The notes below the pieces were generated by a model that was not told the origin of the DNA, made no database searches, and saw only the letters and a list, made by a program, of their open reading frames with translations. Positions 1 to 8,392 of a stretch of DNA of 64,000 bases are shown in pieces. Position numbers and translations under genes: made by a program. The DNA lies in assembly GCA_900756155.1 (NCBI GenBank), contig CAAEJV010000017.1, forward strand, positions 186,001-250,000, written 5' to 3'. Source of the stretch: Pasteurellaceae bacterium (GTDB lineage: Bacteria; Pseudomonadota; Gammaproteobacteria; Enterobacterales; Pasteurellaceae). Position 1 is the first letter of the stretch. The number at the start of each line of letters is the position of its first letter.

Positions 1-969
1 TCTTCTGTAATTTCTTTTGGAAGTACTTTTTTCGCTTCAAGATTAGCTGTTGGGTAACCGATCGCTAAAGTCAATTTTTCCGCTGCTTTTGCACCTAACA
101 AGTAGTTAATTAATTTGTGTGCGCCATCTGGGTTTTTAGAGGTTTTAGGAATCGCTAAAGTATCAACCCAAAGAACAGGCCCTTCTTTTGGGAACACCAT
201 ATTTAATGGTGCTTGTTCTTTTTTCGCAATACGTACAGAACCATTCCATAACTGACCTAATTCTACTTCACCAGAGATGAAAGAGTTTGCAGGGTTATCA
301 GAATTGAAAGAAAGTACGTTTGGACGTAATTTCAATAACTCTTCATAAGCTTGCTTGATAATTGCAGGATCTTTGGTGTTTGGATCTTGACCAATTTTTA
401 ATAATGCAATATTGAATACTTCACGCGCATCATCCAATAATTGGATTTTGTTTGCGTATTCTGGTTTCCAGAAATCACCCCAAGACGTGAAGTCAGAAGC
501 TTTATAGGTATTGGTATTAAATGCAATACCTGGCGCACCTAACAACTGAGGAAGTGAGTATTTATTGCCTTTGTCATAAGGTTTGTTGAGCCAATCAGGG
601 TCTAATTCTTTGATAACAGGTAATTTACTGTGATCTAATTCTTGTAGCATACCCTCGCGTGCCATTTTAGATACGAAGTAGTTAGATGGTGCAATAACAT
701 CATAACCGCCTGCATCACCTTGGGTTTTCATTTTGGCATACATCGTCTCATTAGATTCAAGACTTGCTACGATAACTTTGATACCAGTTTCTTTTGTGAA
801 GTCATCTAAAAGACCATCTGGTACATATTCAGTCCAAGTATATAAGTACACAGTATCATTTGCTGGAGTCTGTGCTTTTGTTGCATCAGACTTGGCTTCT
901 TTGTCGTTACAAGCAGTTAATGTAGCGGCAACTAAACCGGCAGTAAGCAAACCTGCAAATTTTTTCATT
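1..969 (-). CDS. potD: Spermidine/putrescine-binding lipoprotein PotD (partial, C-terminus off the left edge)
   Basis: Periplasmic substrate-binding component of the polyamine ABC importer. It delivers spermidine/putrescine to the PotB/PotC channel. The visible 323 residues begin with a lipoprotein signal peptide ending in the lipobox LTAC at residues 17-20, so the mature protein should be anchored by a lipidated cysteine. A type-2 periplasmic binding fold follows (YTWTEYVPDG near residue 50, typical of PotD/PotF). The start ATG at 967-969 follows a GGAG ribosome site. It is the last gene of a potABCD order but is cut off from potC by a strong hairpin at 1031-1055, so it may be expressed partly from its own promoter. 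Family identity is secure; substrate preference is inferred. Confidence 0.95.
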
Positions 970-1005
970 TTTCTTTGTTCTCCGTAAAAGAGGGGTAAAA
1001 AACCA

Positions 1006-1021
1006 CCTGCATTAATGCAGG
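1006..1021. promoter_or_regulatory. Palindrome CCTGCA-TTAA-TGCAGG in the potD leader
   Basis: A perfect 16-bp palindrome lies in the potD 5' leader. The same half sites, CCTGCA and TGCAGG, recur with a 7-nt centre at 3892-3910 upstream of potA. Read on the minus strand it is followed shortly by TTTTTT, so it could also be a small attenuator hairpin. Role unknown. Confidence 0.35.
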
Positions 1022-1055
1022 TATAAAAAAACGCCTTGATTGTGCGTCAAGGCGT
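1022..1055 (-). terminator. Intrinsic terminator between potC and potD, overlapping a possible potD promoter
   Basis: Inverted repeat ACGCCTTGA/TCAAGGCGT with a 7-nt loop (1031-1055), followed on the minus strand by seven T residues. It should end most potABC transcripts. The same bases also give TTGACG (1045-1050) and TTTATA (1022-1027) with a 17-bp spacer in the potD direction. The hairpin could therefore contain the -35 element of a potD promoter. The terminator is clear; the promoter is only a candidate. Confidence 0.7.
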
Positions 1056-1102
1056 ATTTTATTTGATCTTAAAAGATTTGTGAAACCTTTTTATATCAAT
1101 GT

Positions 1103-1873
1103 TTAATGATTATTTTTGCGTGTAACTAATTGACTTAAAATTACTAATCCTAATGAAAGCACGATCATAATCGTTGCTAACGCGTTCACTTCCGGTGTTA
1201 CCCCTGTTTTAACAAGAGAGAAGATACGCAATGGTAGGATTTCATAGCTTACACCACTTACGAAAGAAGATACGACAACATCATCTAATGAAATAGTAAA
1301 GCTTAATAACCAACCAGATACCACTGCCGGTAAAGCGAGTGGTAGGATAATTTTACGCAAAATAGTGACTTCACTCGCACCTAAATCTTTTGCAGCTTCA
1401 AGCATTCTTGCATCAAAGCCATTTAAACGCGAGAAAATCGTTACGGTAACATAAGGTAAACAGAATGTTACGTGTGCCAATAATAATGACCAGAAACCTA
1501 ACGAAATTCCTACAACCATGAATAAGGCTAGTAGAGAAACCGCCATTACGATATCTGGTGACATCATGACGATAAATAACATACCACTTACCGCTTGTTT
1601 ACCACGGAAACGATAGCGATAAAGCGCAATTGCGGTCAAACCGCCCACAATAGTGGCTAACGTTGCAGCAAAGAAGGCAATAGTGACAGAGTGGAACGCA
1701 GCTTGGATTAAGGTATCGTTATTAAATAAACGTTCATACCAGTTCCAGCTAAAGCCTTTCCAACTTAAACCATAACGGTCTTCGTTAAAGGAGTTAGTCA
1801 CCAAGATAATAATTGGGATATACAAATAAGCGTATACCACAAACATAAAAATATTACGTAGTAAACGACTCAT
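1103..1873 (-). CDS. potC: Polyamine ABC transporter permease PotC
   Basis: Inner-membrane permease of the PotABCD importer, paired with PotB. The 256-residue protein has about six hydrophobic segments. The cytoplasmic EAA loop (EAAKDLGAS, about residue 160), which docks onto the ATPase PotA, is visible. Length matches family PotC. The start codon overlaps the potB stop (TAATG at 1871-1875), indicating translational coupling. A strong hairpin follows the gene before potD. Confidence 0.96.
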   Translation of the reverse strand: MSRLLRNIFMFVVYAYLYIPIIILVTNSFNEDRYGLSWKGFSWNWYERLFNNDTLIQAAFHSVTIAFFAATLATIVGGLTAIALYRYRFRGKQAVSGMLFIVMMSPDIVMAVSLLALFMVVGISLGFWSLLLAHVTFCLPYVTVTIFSRLNGFDARMLEAAKDLGASEVTILRKIILPLALPAVVSGWLLSFTISLDDVVVSSFVSGVSYEILPLRIFSLVKTGVTPEVNALATIMIVLSLGLVILSQLVTRKNNH

Positions 1874-2733
1874 TATTCTAACTCCACTTTCTTATTCAAC
1901 AATTTATTTGCACGATAGTAAACGAAAATCAACAATGCCATTAAGATGGTTAAGCCGATACTGATCGCTGAACCAAATGGCCAGTTACGAGAAATTAAGA
2001 ATTCACTCTTAATCACGTTACCAACTAATAATACTTTCGCACCACCAAGTAAGTCAGCTACGTAGAACATACCCATTGCAGGTAGTAATACTAGTAAACA
2101 ACCGGCTACGATACCTGGCATGGTTAATGGCAAAATAACACGGAAGAAACGCTGAACCGCATTCGCACCTAAATCTCTTGCCGCTTCTAATAAACGTCCA
2201 TCTAATTTTTCAATAGCAGAGTAGAGCGGTAGAATCATAAATGGTAAAAGGAGATACACTAAACCAATGATTACAGCTACTTCGGTATTTAAAATACGAA
2301 TAGGCTCACTCAAAATCCCCATATCCATTAACATGGTATTTAACACACCTTTCACACCAAGGAATACTTTCATCCCATAGATACGAATAAGTGAGTTTGT
2401 CCAGAATGGTAATACCACGAGGAACAACAAAAATGGACGATATTTTGGATTAATTTTGCTGACCATAAAGGCAAATGGATAGCCAATGAGTAAGCAAATA
2501 ATCGTCGCGATGCCAGACATATACAATGAATTCCACACAACCTGTGCATAAAGCGGATTAAACAGGTTTGTGTAGTTCTCTAAAGTAAATGGCAAAGCAT
2601 AAAAGTCGCTACCATCTCGGGTTAAAAAACTTACGGTTAATACTAATAAGTTTGGAATTAGCACAAAGAAGATTAACCAACTGAAGATAATTGCAACAGT
2701 AATTTTCTGGAATTTATTATTGATTATCTTCAT
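1873..2733 (-). CDS. potB: Polyamine ABC transporter permease PotB
   Basis: Second permease of the spermidine/putrescine importer. The 286-residue protein has a hydrophobic N-terminus, about six membrane segments and the EAA motif EAARDLGAN (about residues 190-198). I start at the ATG at 2731-2733, giving MKIINNKFQK, rather than the in-frame TTG 12 bases upstream, because a GGGAGG ribosome site precedes it and the resulting length fits the family. The start lies inside the end of potA (17-base overlap), so translation is probably coupled. Confidence 0.95.
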   Translation of the reverse strand: MKIINNKFQKITVAIIFSWLIFFVLIPNLLVLTVSFLTRDGSDFYALPFTLENYTNLFNPLYAQVVWNSLYMSGIATIICLLIGYPFAFMVSKINPKYRPFLLFLVVLPFWTNSLIRIYGMKVFLGVKGVLNTMLMDMGILSEPIRILNTEVAVIIGLVYLLLPFMILPLYSAIEKLDGRLLEAARDLGANAVQRFFRVILPLTMPGIVAGCLLVLLPAMGMFYVADLLGGAKVLLVGNVIKSEFLISRNWPFGSAISIGLTILMALLIFVYYRANKLLNKKVELE

Positions 2734-3835
2734 CGTTGAGTACAACCTCCCAACCTTCGTGCCATGTAATACCTACACGTTGACCAACGCTGTGATCCAT
2801 ATGTGGATCATCTTCGTTAAAGAACTCGCTCACTAATACGCGTTTGCCGTTGTGATCAAATTCGACTGTAGACTCAAGTGTCATCCCTTTATAGGTACGA
2901 TCCACAATGCGACCAATAATTGCATTTGAGTGCTCATTTTCGTCAAGCTCTTCAATCACAATATCTTCAGGACGTAACAATACTTGTAGTTTTTGACCTT
3001 TTTCAGCAGAGATACTGGTGTGAATATCACATACACGACCTTCTACATTAGCAAGTAGCTCATCGTCAGATTTACGCTCAATTACAGTTGCATCAAATAC
3101 GTTAATTTCACCGATGAAGCGAGCAACGAATAAGTTAGCTGGATCTTCATAGATTTCACGTGGTGAACCATCTTGTGCAATTTTACCTTTACGCAGTAAG
3201 ACGATACGGTCAGACATGGTGATCGCTTCTTCTTGATCGTGAGTAACGAAAATAAAGGTAATGCCAAGTTGGCGCTGTAATTGTTTAAGTTCGTTTTGCA
3301 TTTGTTTACGTAACTTATAATCCAGCGCAGATAAAGATTCATCAAGTAGCAGTACTTTTGGCTTATTCACAACAGCACGAGCAATCGCGATACGTTGTTG
3401 CTGACCACCAGAAAGTTGAGCTGGTTTACGGTCGGCCATTTCCTCTAATTGCACCATACGCAATGCATCCAGAACGCGAGGTTTAATTTCGCTTTCTGCC
3501 ACTTTTTGCATACGCAAACCAAAAGCCACGTTATCAAAAATGGTCATATGCGGGAATAACGCATAACTTTGGAATACAGTGTTGATATGGCGTTTTTCTG
3601 CCGGGACATTGGTAATGTCCTCACCATCCAAAATAATATGACCTTCATCTAATTCTTCTAAACCCGCCAATAAACGTAAAACTGTGGTTTTACCACAGCC
3701 TGAAGGGCCAAGAATTGTGACGAATTCGCCGTTATTAATGGTTAGATTGAAATCATTAATAATTGTGTTGGAACCATAGGATTTTTTGATAGAACGAAGC
3801 TCAATAATAGGCTTGTTTTGAACCAGATTTTCCAC
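2717..3835 (-). CDS. potA: Polyamine ABC transporter ATPase PotA
   Basis: Cytoplasmic ATPase that powers spermidine/putrescine import. It shows Walker A GPSGCGKTT, signature LSGGQQQR, Walker B VLLLDE and the H-loop VTHDQEEA. A C-terminal TOBE regulatory domain follows (LLRPEDIVIEE region). The open frame extends to 3898. I prefer the GTG at 3833-3835 (VENLVQNKPI), preceded by a GGGAG-type site, because it gives a 372-residue protein matching the usual length, while the extra 21 residues look like untranslated leader. First gene of the operon; the 3892-3910 palindrome lies just upstream. Confidence 0.95.
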   Translation of the reverse strand: MENLVQNKPIIELRSIKKSYGSNTIINDFNLTINNGEFVTILGPSGCGKTTVLRLLAGLEELDEGHIILDGEDITNVPAEKRHINTVFQSYALFPHMTIFDNVAFGLRMQKVAESEIKPRVLDALRMVQLEEMADRKPAQLSGGQQQRIAIARAVVNKPKVLLLDESLSALDYKLRKQMQNELKQLQRQLGITFIFVTHDQEEAITMSDRIVLLRKGKIAQDGSPREIYEDPANLFVARFIGEINVFDATVIERKSDDELLANVEGRVCDIHTSISAEKGQKLQVLLRPEDIVIEELDENEHSNAIIGRIVDRTYKGMTLESTVEFDHNGKRVLVSEFFNEDDPHMDHSVGQRVGITWHEGWEVVLNDEDNQ

Positions 3836-3891
3836 TAGCTTTGGTTTTCTCCCTAATTTCACCAATTTTATTGGTACTGAGTAGAAATAAA

Positions 3892-3910
3892 CCTGCAAAA
3901 ATGATGCAGG
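3892..3910. promoter_or_regulatory. Imperfect palindrome CCTGCA-N7-TGCAGG upstream of potA
   Basis: Shares both half sites with the palindrome in the potD leader (1006-1021). It lies about 60 bases upstream of the chosen potA start, where an operator or leader hairpin could act. No known regulator assigned. Confidence 0.3.
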
Positions 3911-4043
3911 GGCGACATAAAATTGAACAGATATGATATAGCGAATTGTTAATGATGAAAAGGATTTAATCGTGTTTTTAGGAAAAAATTTATCGAAAAT
4001 TTGACCGCACTTTTTTCAGAAAATTTTATAACTCTCCACTTTC

Positions 4044-4085
4044 TTGTTATATATCAAGAACTGTAACGAATTTTGGGATTAGACT
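4044..4085 (+). promoter_or_regulatory. FNR-type promoter of pepT
   Basis: TTGTTATATATCAA (4044-4057) differs by one base from the FNR consensus TTGAT-N4-ATCAA. A -10-like TAGACT sits at 4080-4085, which places the start of transcription near 4092. The FNR dyad is then centred at about -41.5, the classical class II activator position. Anaerobic FNR control of pepT is established in Salmonella. The site and spacing are seen; regulation here is inferred. Confidence 0.65.
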
Positions 4086-4112
4086 AGGATTGATATGAAG
4101 GAGAATTTAAAA

Positions 4113-5348
4113 ATGGAAGAACATAATAACAATGAATTATTACAGCGATTTTTAACTTATGTTGCGTTTGATACGCAATCTAAATCGTCTGCAAAACATT
4201 CGCCAAGTTCAGCAGGGCAAATGAAGTTGGCTTTGCATTTGCAGCAAGAATTAATTGAACTAGGCTTACAAGATGTCAATGTGACTAAGCATGCAGTTGT
4301 CACAGCTTATTTACCTTCCAATCATCCTGATTTAACACAAACCATAGGTTTTATTTCCCACCTAGATACTTCCCCTCAATGCAGTGGTAAAAATGTTCAA
4401 CCCGAAGTGATCGAAAATTATCGGGGAGGAGATATTGCATTAGGTTTAGGGGAAGAGTTTATTAGCCCTGTTTATTATCCATTTTTACACCAGCTTATTG
4501 GCAAAACCTTGATTGTGACAGATGGAACCACTTTACTTGGTGCGGATAATAAAGCTGGAATCGCAGAAATTATGACCGCACTTTCTGTCTTACAACAGGA
4601 AAATATCCCACATTGCAATATTCGAGTGGCATTTACGCCTGACGAAGAAATTGGTTTAGGAATGCATTATTTTCCATTAGACGATTTCCCTTGCGATTGG
4701 GCATATACCATTGATGGTGGGGAAGTGGGCGAGCTCGAGTATGAGAACTTTAATGCGGCAACGGCAAAAATTACCTTTAAAGGTCGAGGTATTCATCCGG
4801 GTTATGCGAAAAACAAATTAGTGAATGCGCTTACCTTAGCTTGTGAGTTTCAACAAGGCTTTCCAAAAGATGATGTTCCCGAAAAAACATCAGGAAAAGA
4901 AGGTTTTTTCCATTTAGATGATTTTAAAGGGGATATTGAGAAAGTTGAATTACATTATCTGATTCGAGATTTTGACCAAGCTAATTTTGAGCAACGCAAG
5001 GCGTTTATTTATCAACTGGTGGAAAAATTTAATAGAGAGAAAAGCCTGAAAGAGCCGGTGGAATGTGTGATTGAAGACAGTTACAAAAACATGTATGACA
5101 CTGTCAAAAATGTTCCACAGGCGATTAAACTTGCTGATGCAGCAATGAAAGCTTGTGGTATTACACCAAATCACAAACCAATACGGGGTGGAACCGATGG
5201 AGCATTTTTAGCGGAAAAAGGATTAGCTTGTCCAAATATCTTTACTGGTGGCTATAATTTCCATAGCAAACATGAATTAGTGACCCTTGAAGGGATGGAA
5301 AAAGCCGTCGAAGTGGTTATAAAAATAGCAAACTGTAAAGATTTGTAA
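4113..5348 (+). CDS. pepT: Peptidase T (tripeptide aminopeptidase)
   Basis: Cytoplasmic zinc aminopeptidase of the M20B family that removes N-terminal residues from tripeptides. Two-zinc-site elements are visible in order: SHLDTS, LGADNKAGIAE, DEEIGLG, TIDGGEVGE and, near the C-terminus, NFHSKHE. I chose the ATG at 4113 because AAGGAG (4098-4103) lies nine bases upstream. The in-frame ATG at 4095 precedes that ribosome site. The resulting 411 residues fit the family. It stands alone between the divergent pot operon and its own terminator. Confidence 0.96.
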   Translation: MEEHNNNELLQRFLTYVAFDTQSKSSAKHSPSSAGQMKLALHLQQELIELGLQDVNVTKHAVVTAYLPSNHPDLTQTIGFISHLDTSPQCSGKNVQPEVIENYRGGDIALGLGEEFISPVYYPFLHQLIGKTLIVTDGTTLLGADNKAGIAEIMTALSVLQQENIPHCNIRVAFTPDEEIGLGMHYFPLDDFPCDWAYTIDGGEVGELEYENFNAATAKITFKGRGIHPGYAKNKLVNALTLACEFQQGFPKDDVPEKTSGKEGFFHLDDFKGDIEKVELHYLIRDFDQANFEQRKAFIYQLVEKFNREKSLKEPVECVIEDSYKNMYDTVKNVPQAIKLADAAMKACGITPNHKPIRGGTDGAFLAEKGLACPNIFTGGYNFHSKHELVTLEGMEKAVEVVIKIANCKDL

Positions 5349-5468
5349 ATTAGTGTAAAGAAAAAGCTTGCATTTGTCAGAATATGTCAATATAATCGTT
5401 AGCGTTTTATCGAGATTCCTTTGATAAAGCTAAACTTTAGAGATTTTATTCATAAATTCCTTTTTGGT

Positions 5469-5496
5469 GCTCCTAAGAAATTAGGAGCTTTTTTTT
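5469..5496 (+). terminator. Intrinsic terminator after pepT
   Basis: GCTCCTAA-GAAA-TTAGGAGC hairpin (5469-5488) with a GAAA tetraloop followed by eight T residues. It ends the pepT transcript and faces the convergent hydrolase gene. Confidence 0.9.
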
Positions 5497-5513
5497 ACCC
5501 CAAATTTAGATCT

Positions 5514-6143
5514 TTACTTCAAAAACGGATTGCTTCGTTTTTCTTGTCCAATGGTTGTGTAAGGACCATGTCCCGCAATGACAACCATATCATCATTTAA
5601 TGTAAATAATTTATTTTTGATTGATGAGATCAATGTGTCGAAATCCCCACGAGGGAAGTCTGTACGACCAATACTGTTTTGGAAAAGGACATCACCAGTA
5701 AAAGCAATATTTTTTTCATGCTCAATAAAACCAATGTGGCCAGGTGTATGACCAGGAAGATGCAGAATTTCAAAGGTAAATTTGCCAATTTGAATTTTTT
5801 CACCTTCTTGATTAAACCAGCGATCGGGTGTAAATGCAGAAATATAAGGCAAACCAAACTGCTGAGATTGCTGTGGTAGACTTTCAAAAAGGAAACGATC
5901 TTCTTCCTGTGAGCCCCAAATTTCAATGTTAAAATGATCGCGAATCGCTTCAGCAGCCCCTACATGATCAAGATGGCCATGCGTTAATAAGACTGCTTTG
6001 AGGTTTAATTCTAATTCCTCAATGCGTTGAATAAGCTTTTCCGCATTGCCACCAGGATCGATAATTGCCGCATTTTTTTTATCATCCCAAATAAGAGAGC
6101 AATTTTGCTGAAAGGCTGTAACTGGAATAATTTCAATATTCAT
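5514..6143 (-). CDS. Metallo-beta-lactamase-fold hydrolase (YcbL/glyoxalase II-like)
   Basis: Cytoplasmic metal-dependent hydrolase of 209 residues. The binuclear metal motif THGHLDHVG (about residues 54-62) is followed by LPGHTPGHIG, the bridging aspartate in FTGDVLF and a late AGHGPYT. Closest in layout to YcbL, a type II glyoxalase that hydrolyses S-D-lactoylglutathione, but the fold is shared with many thioesterases and persulfide dioxygenases. It lies downstream of ycbK, as in Enterobacteriaceae, separated here by an uptake-signal hairpin. Substrate is inferred only. Confidence 0.85.
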   Translation of the reverse strand: MNIEIIPVTAFQQNCSLIWDDKKNAAIIDPGGNAEKLIQRIEELELNLKAVLLTHGHLDHVGAAEAIRDHFNIEIWGSQEEDRFLFESLPQQSQQFGLPYISAFTPDRWFNQEGEKIQIGKFTFEILHLPGHTPGHIGFIEHEKNIAFTGDVLFQNSIGRTDFPRGDFDTLISSIKNKLFTLNDDMVVIAGHGPYTTIGQEKRSNPFLK

Positions 6144-6170
6144 CTTTTTTCCTTATCTTGATAACAAAAA

Positions 6171-6188
6171 ACCGCACTAAAGTGCGGT
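6171..6188 (-). terminator. Uptake-signal hairpin terminator after ycbK
   Basis: ACCGCACT-AA-AGTGCGGT followed on the minus strand by six T residues. An inverted DNA uptake signal pair used as an intrinsic terminator between the ycbK-like gene and the hydrolase. Confidence 0.75.
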
Positions 6189-6206
6189 CTAAAATTAAAC
6201 TGTTTT

Positions 6207-6767
6207 TTATGCACCACGCCATGTTCTTACAGGGCCAGTATCCACGTGAATAAAATTACTATACGGATAATATCCTACACCACCGCTATCAAGATTTTCG
6301 GCTGCTTGGCGTAATCTTGCTAAAGGTACACCAGGGATTTTAAAATCAATCGCTTGGCCTTTAATGTGATAGCTGTTGCTTGCTACGTCACGGCTTTGTC
6401 TACGACGCATGGCATTTGTCGCAGCACTACGATAGCCACAAATCACATCAATTTGCGCAGTGCGTAAGCCTAAATTACTTTGTAAATGATAAAACTTCAT
6501 GAAGAGATTCGGATCCATTCGTCGTACTTGGTCAGTACGGCGATCTCTCATGAAGTAATCAAGTTTACCAAGTAGTGAACGATTAAATCCAGTCGTTGCA
6601 GAGAACTCACCGCTTAATCGTTCATTGGTGTTGACATTATAGAAGCTGAGAATGCGAGGTTTAGGGGTAGAGACCATAGCCAACACCGTACTCGGCATCA
6701 TGCTTGCGCCTAAAATAATGCCGCCTAATGAAAGCCATTTACGACGATTTTTGTCAATGTTACCCAT
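6207..6767 (-). CDS. Murein endopeptidase, YcbK/MepK family (DUF882, M15-like)
   Basis: Exported peptidoglycan endopeptidase of 186 residues. The N-terminus carries a twin-arginine export signal (NRRKWLSLGG followed by a hydrophobic stretch), consistent with Tat export. Zinc-site motifs of the peptidase M15A/DUF882 fold are visible: YHIKGQAIDF (His and Asp) and FIHVDTG (His). E. coli MepK cleaves meso-DAP crosslinks made by L,D-transpeptidases. The adjacent upstream gene here encodes such a transpeptidase, so the pairing makes sense. Function is by family. Confidence 0.88.
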   Translation of the reverse strand: MGNIDKNRRKWLSLGGIILGASMMPSTVLAMVSTPKPRILSFYNVNTNERLSGEFSATTGFNRSLLGKLDYFMRDRRTDQVRRMDPNLFMKFYHLQSNLGLRTAQIDVICGYRSAATNAMRRRQSRDVASNSYHIKGQAIDFKIPGVPLARLRQAAENLDSGGVGYYPYSNFIHVDTGPVRTWRGA

Positions 6768-6842
6768 TTTTTTAGTCTCTTTTATTACCCATCTCTCACC
6801 CTAGACAATTTTTTCTTTAAAAAGTTCTAGTGTGAACATTGT

Positions 6843-8312
6843 TTAAAGATATTTTTTTACAACTGCCCAGTCAATACCATTAAAAGTCGCGGCATCGTCG
6901 TATTTATAAATATCCGGTAAAACTTGTGTTTGACCGTTTTCAACCCATGCAGTCACATAATACAAGAATACAGGATCATTTGTACGAATGCTCGCAGACG
7001 TTGTTTTCTTACTTTCTAAAACGTTACGTTTTTTATCTTCTGACCAGCCAGCTTCTTGTAACAGAATAGAGGCAAGTTGATCGGATTTTTCTACACGCAC
7101 ACAACCTGAGCTTAATGCACGGTCTTTTTTGCTGAATAAGCTATGATTTGGTGTATCGTGAAGATAAATCGCATCAGAGCTTGGCATATTAAATTTATAG
7201 TTACCTAATGCACTGTCGCCAGCAGCTTGACGGATACGGTACGGGAATTTATCACCAATGCTACTCCAATTAATTGAGTAAGGATCGATAGTATTACCTT
7301 TGCTATCCAAAATAGAGTAGTTGTGTGCAGCCGCATAGCCTGGGTCACGTTTTAATTTCGGTAAAATATCTTCATTGATTAAACGTGTTGGGGCATTCCA
7401 AGGTGGATTAACAACCACATTGCTCAAACGGCTGTACATTACCGGTGTACGACGTTCATTTTTCCCTACAATAACACGTGATTCTAAAATTGCTTTACCA
7501 TCACGATAATATTTCAATTGATAGCTTGGAATATTAACAAAGATTCCATTTTCAAAATCTGGAATAACGCGTAAACGTTGTGCATTAAGGGCAAGTTTTT
7601 TACCCATTGCAGAAATACCTGAAGCTGAAATCATCGATGGAAGTGCTTGTACGGTTTCACGGTATAAACGATTATGGTTAGATAATCCGTTTATAAAACC
7701 AGAAACAGCATTGTTTTTAACCGCACTTTGCCATTGGTCAATCATTTCTTGATTTGGTAATTCTGGTTTATAAGCATTCGTTGCGTATAACCAACGTTGT
7801 GCTTGTTGATTGACGTTCTTGCTGTAATACAAGTAATCAAGGAAAGCGTCACTTAACAACACATCATAGGTGAGCCCACCCGTTTTTTCAGCGTTATGTA
7901 AATTGACTAACGATTGAGCTGAACGTTTAGAAATACCAGATGCCACCATGGCTGCATATTCACGTAGGAATTGTTTCTCAGCCTCCTTGTCTTTCCACAT
8001 TAGGTCATATTTATTATCAGCATATAATTTTGCCAAAATTGGTTTGAACTGTAGATTTTGTTCACCAATTTCATGCGTTAATGACATCTCTAGCATCGCT
8101 TGCTTTTCAGCGGCAAGACGAGCTTGATCTTCTTTGATTTCAGCTTCAAGTTTTGCTCGCTCTTCTGGACTTAATTTAGACATATCAACGCCTTTATTTT
8201 CGGCTTGTTGAGGCTGTCCAACTGTTTTGGCCCATTCAGCTAATGCACAACCTGACGTCATCATTGATAATGATAAGACTAATGCGCTTAATTTCATTGT
8301 TCCTTTTAACAT
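6843..8312 (-). CDS. L,D-transpeptidase LdtD/YcbB family
   Basis: Envelope enzyme that forms 3-3 crosslinks in peptidoglycan. A signal sequence ending MTSGC resembles a lipobox. The C-terminal YkuD catalytic domain shows HDTPNHSLF and the active-site SSGCVRVE. The long central part corresponds to the substrate and peptidoglycan-binding regions of YcbB. The open frame begins at 8384 but crosses the prc terminator (8345-8381), so I start at the ATG at 8312 (489 residues). ATGs at 8336 and 8297 are alternatives. Between prc and mepK-like genes, all on the same strand. Confidence 0.9.
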   Translation of the reverse strand: MLKGTMKLSALVLSLSMMTSGCALAEWAKTVGQPQQAENKGVDMSKLSPEERAKLEAEIKEDQARLAAEKQAMLEMSLTHEIGEQNLQFKPILAKLYADNKYDLMWKDKEAEKQFLREYAAMVASGISKRSAQSLVNLHNAEKTGGLTYDVLLSDAFLDYLYYSKNVNQQAQRWLYATNAYKPELPNQEMIDQWQSAVKNNAVSGFINGLSNHNRLYRETVQALPSMISASGISAMGKKLALNAQRLRVIPDFENGIFVNIPSYQLKYYRDGKAILESRVIVGKNERRTPVMYSRLSNVVVNPPWNAPTRLINEDILPKLKRDPGYAAAHNYSILDSKGNTIDPYSINWSSIGDKFPYRIRQAAGDSALGNYKFNMPSSDAIYLHDTPNHSLFSKKDRALSSGCVRVEKSDQLASILLQEAGWSEDKKRNVLESKKTTSASIRTNDPVFLYYVTAWVENGQTQVLPDIYKYDDAATFNGIDWAVVKKYL

Positions 8313-8344
8313 TGCTGTACCTTTAAAAATATTCATAAAAAATA

Positions 8345-8381
8345 ACCGCACTTCAGTTTTTTTCATCTGCCAAAGTGCGGT
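8345..8381 (-). terminator. Inverted uptake-signal pair, prc terminator
   Basis: ACCGCACTT (8345-8353) and AAGTGCGGT (8373-8381) form a 9-bp stem with a 19-nt loop. On the minus strand it is followed by TTATTTTTT. It ends prc and precedes ldtD. Confidence 0.75.
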
Positions 8382-8392
8382 CAAAATAATCG

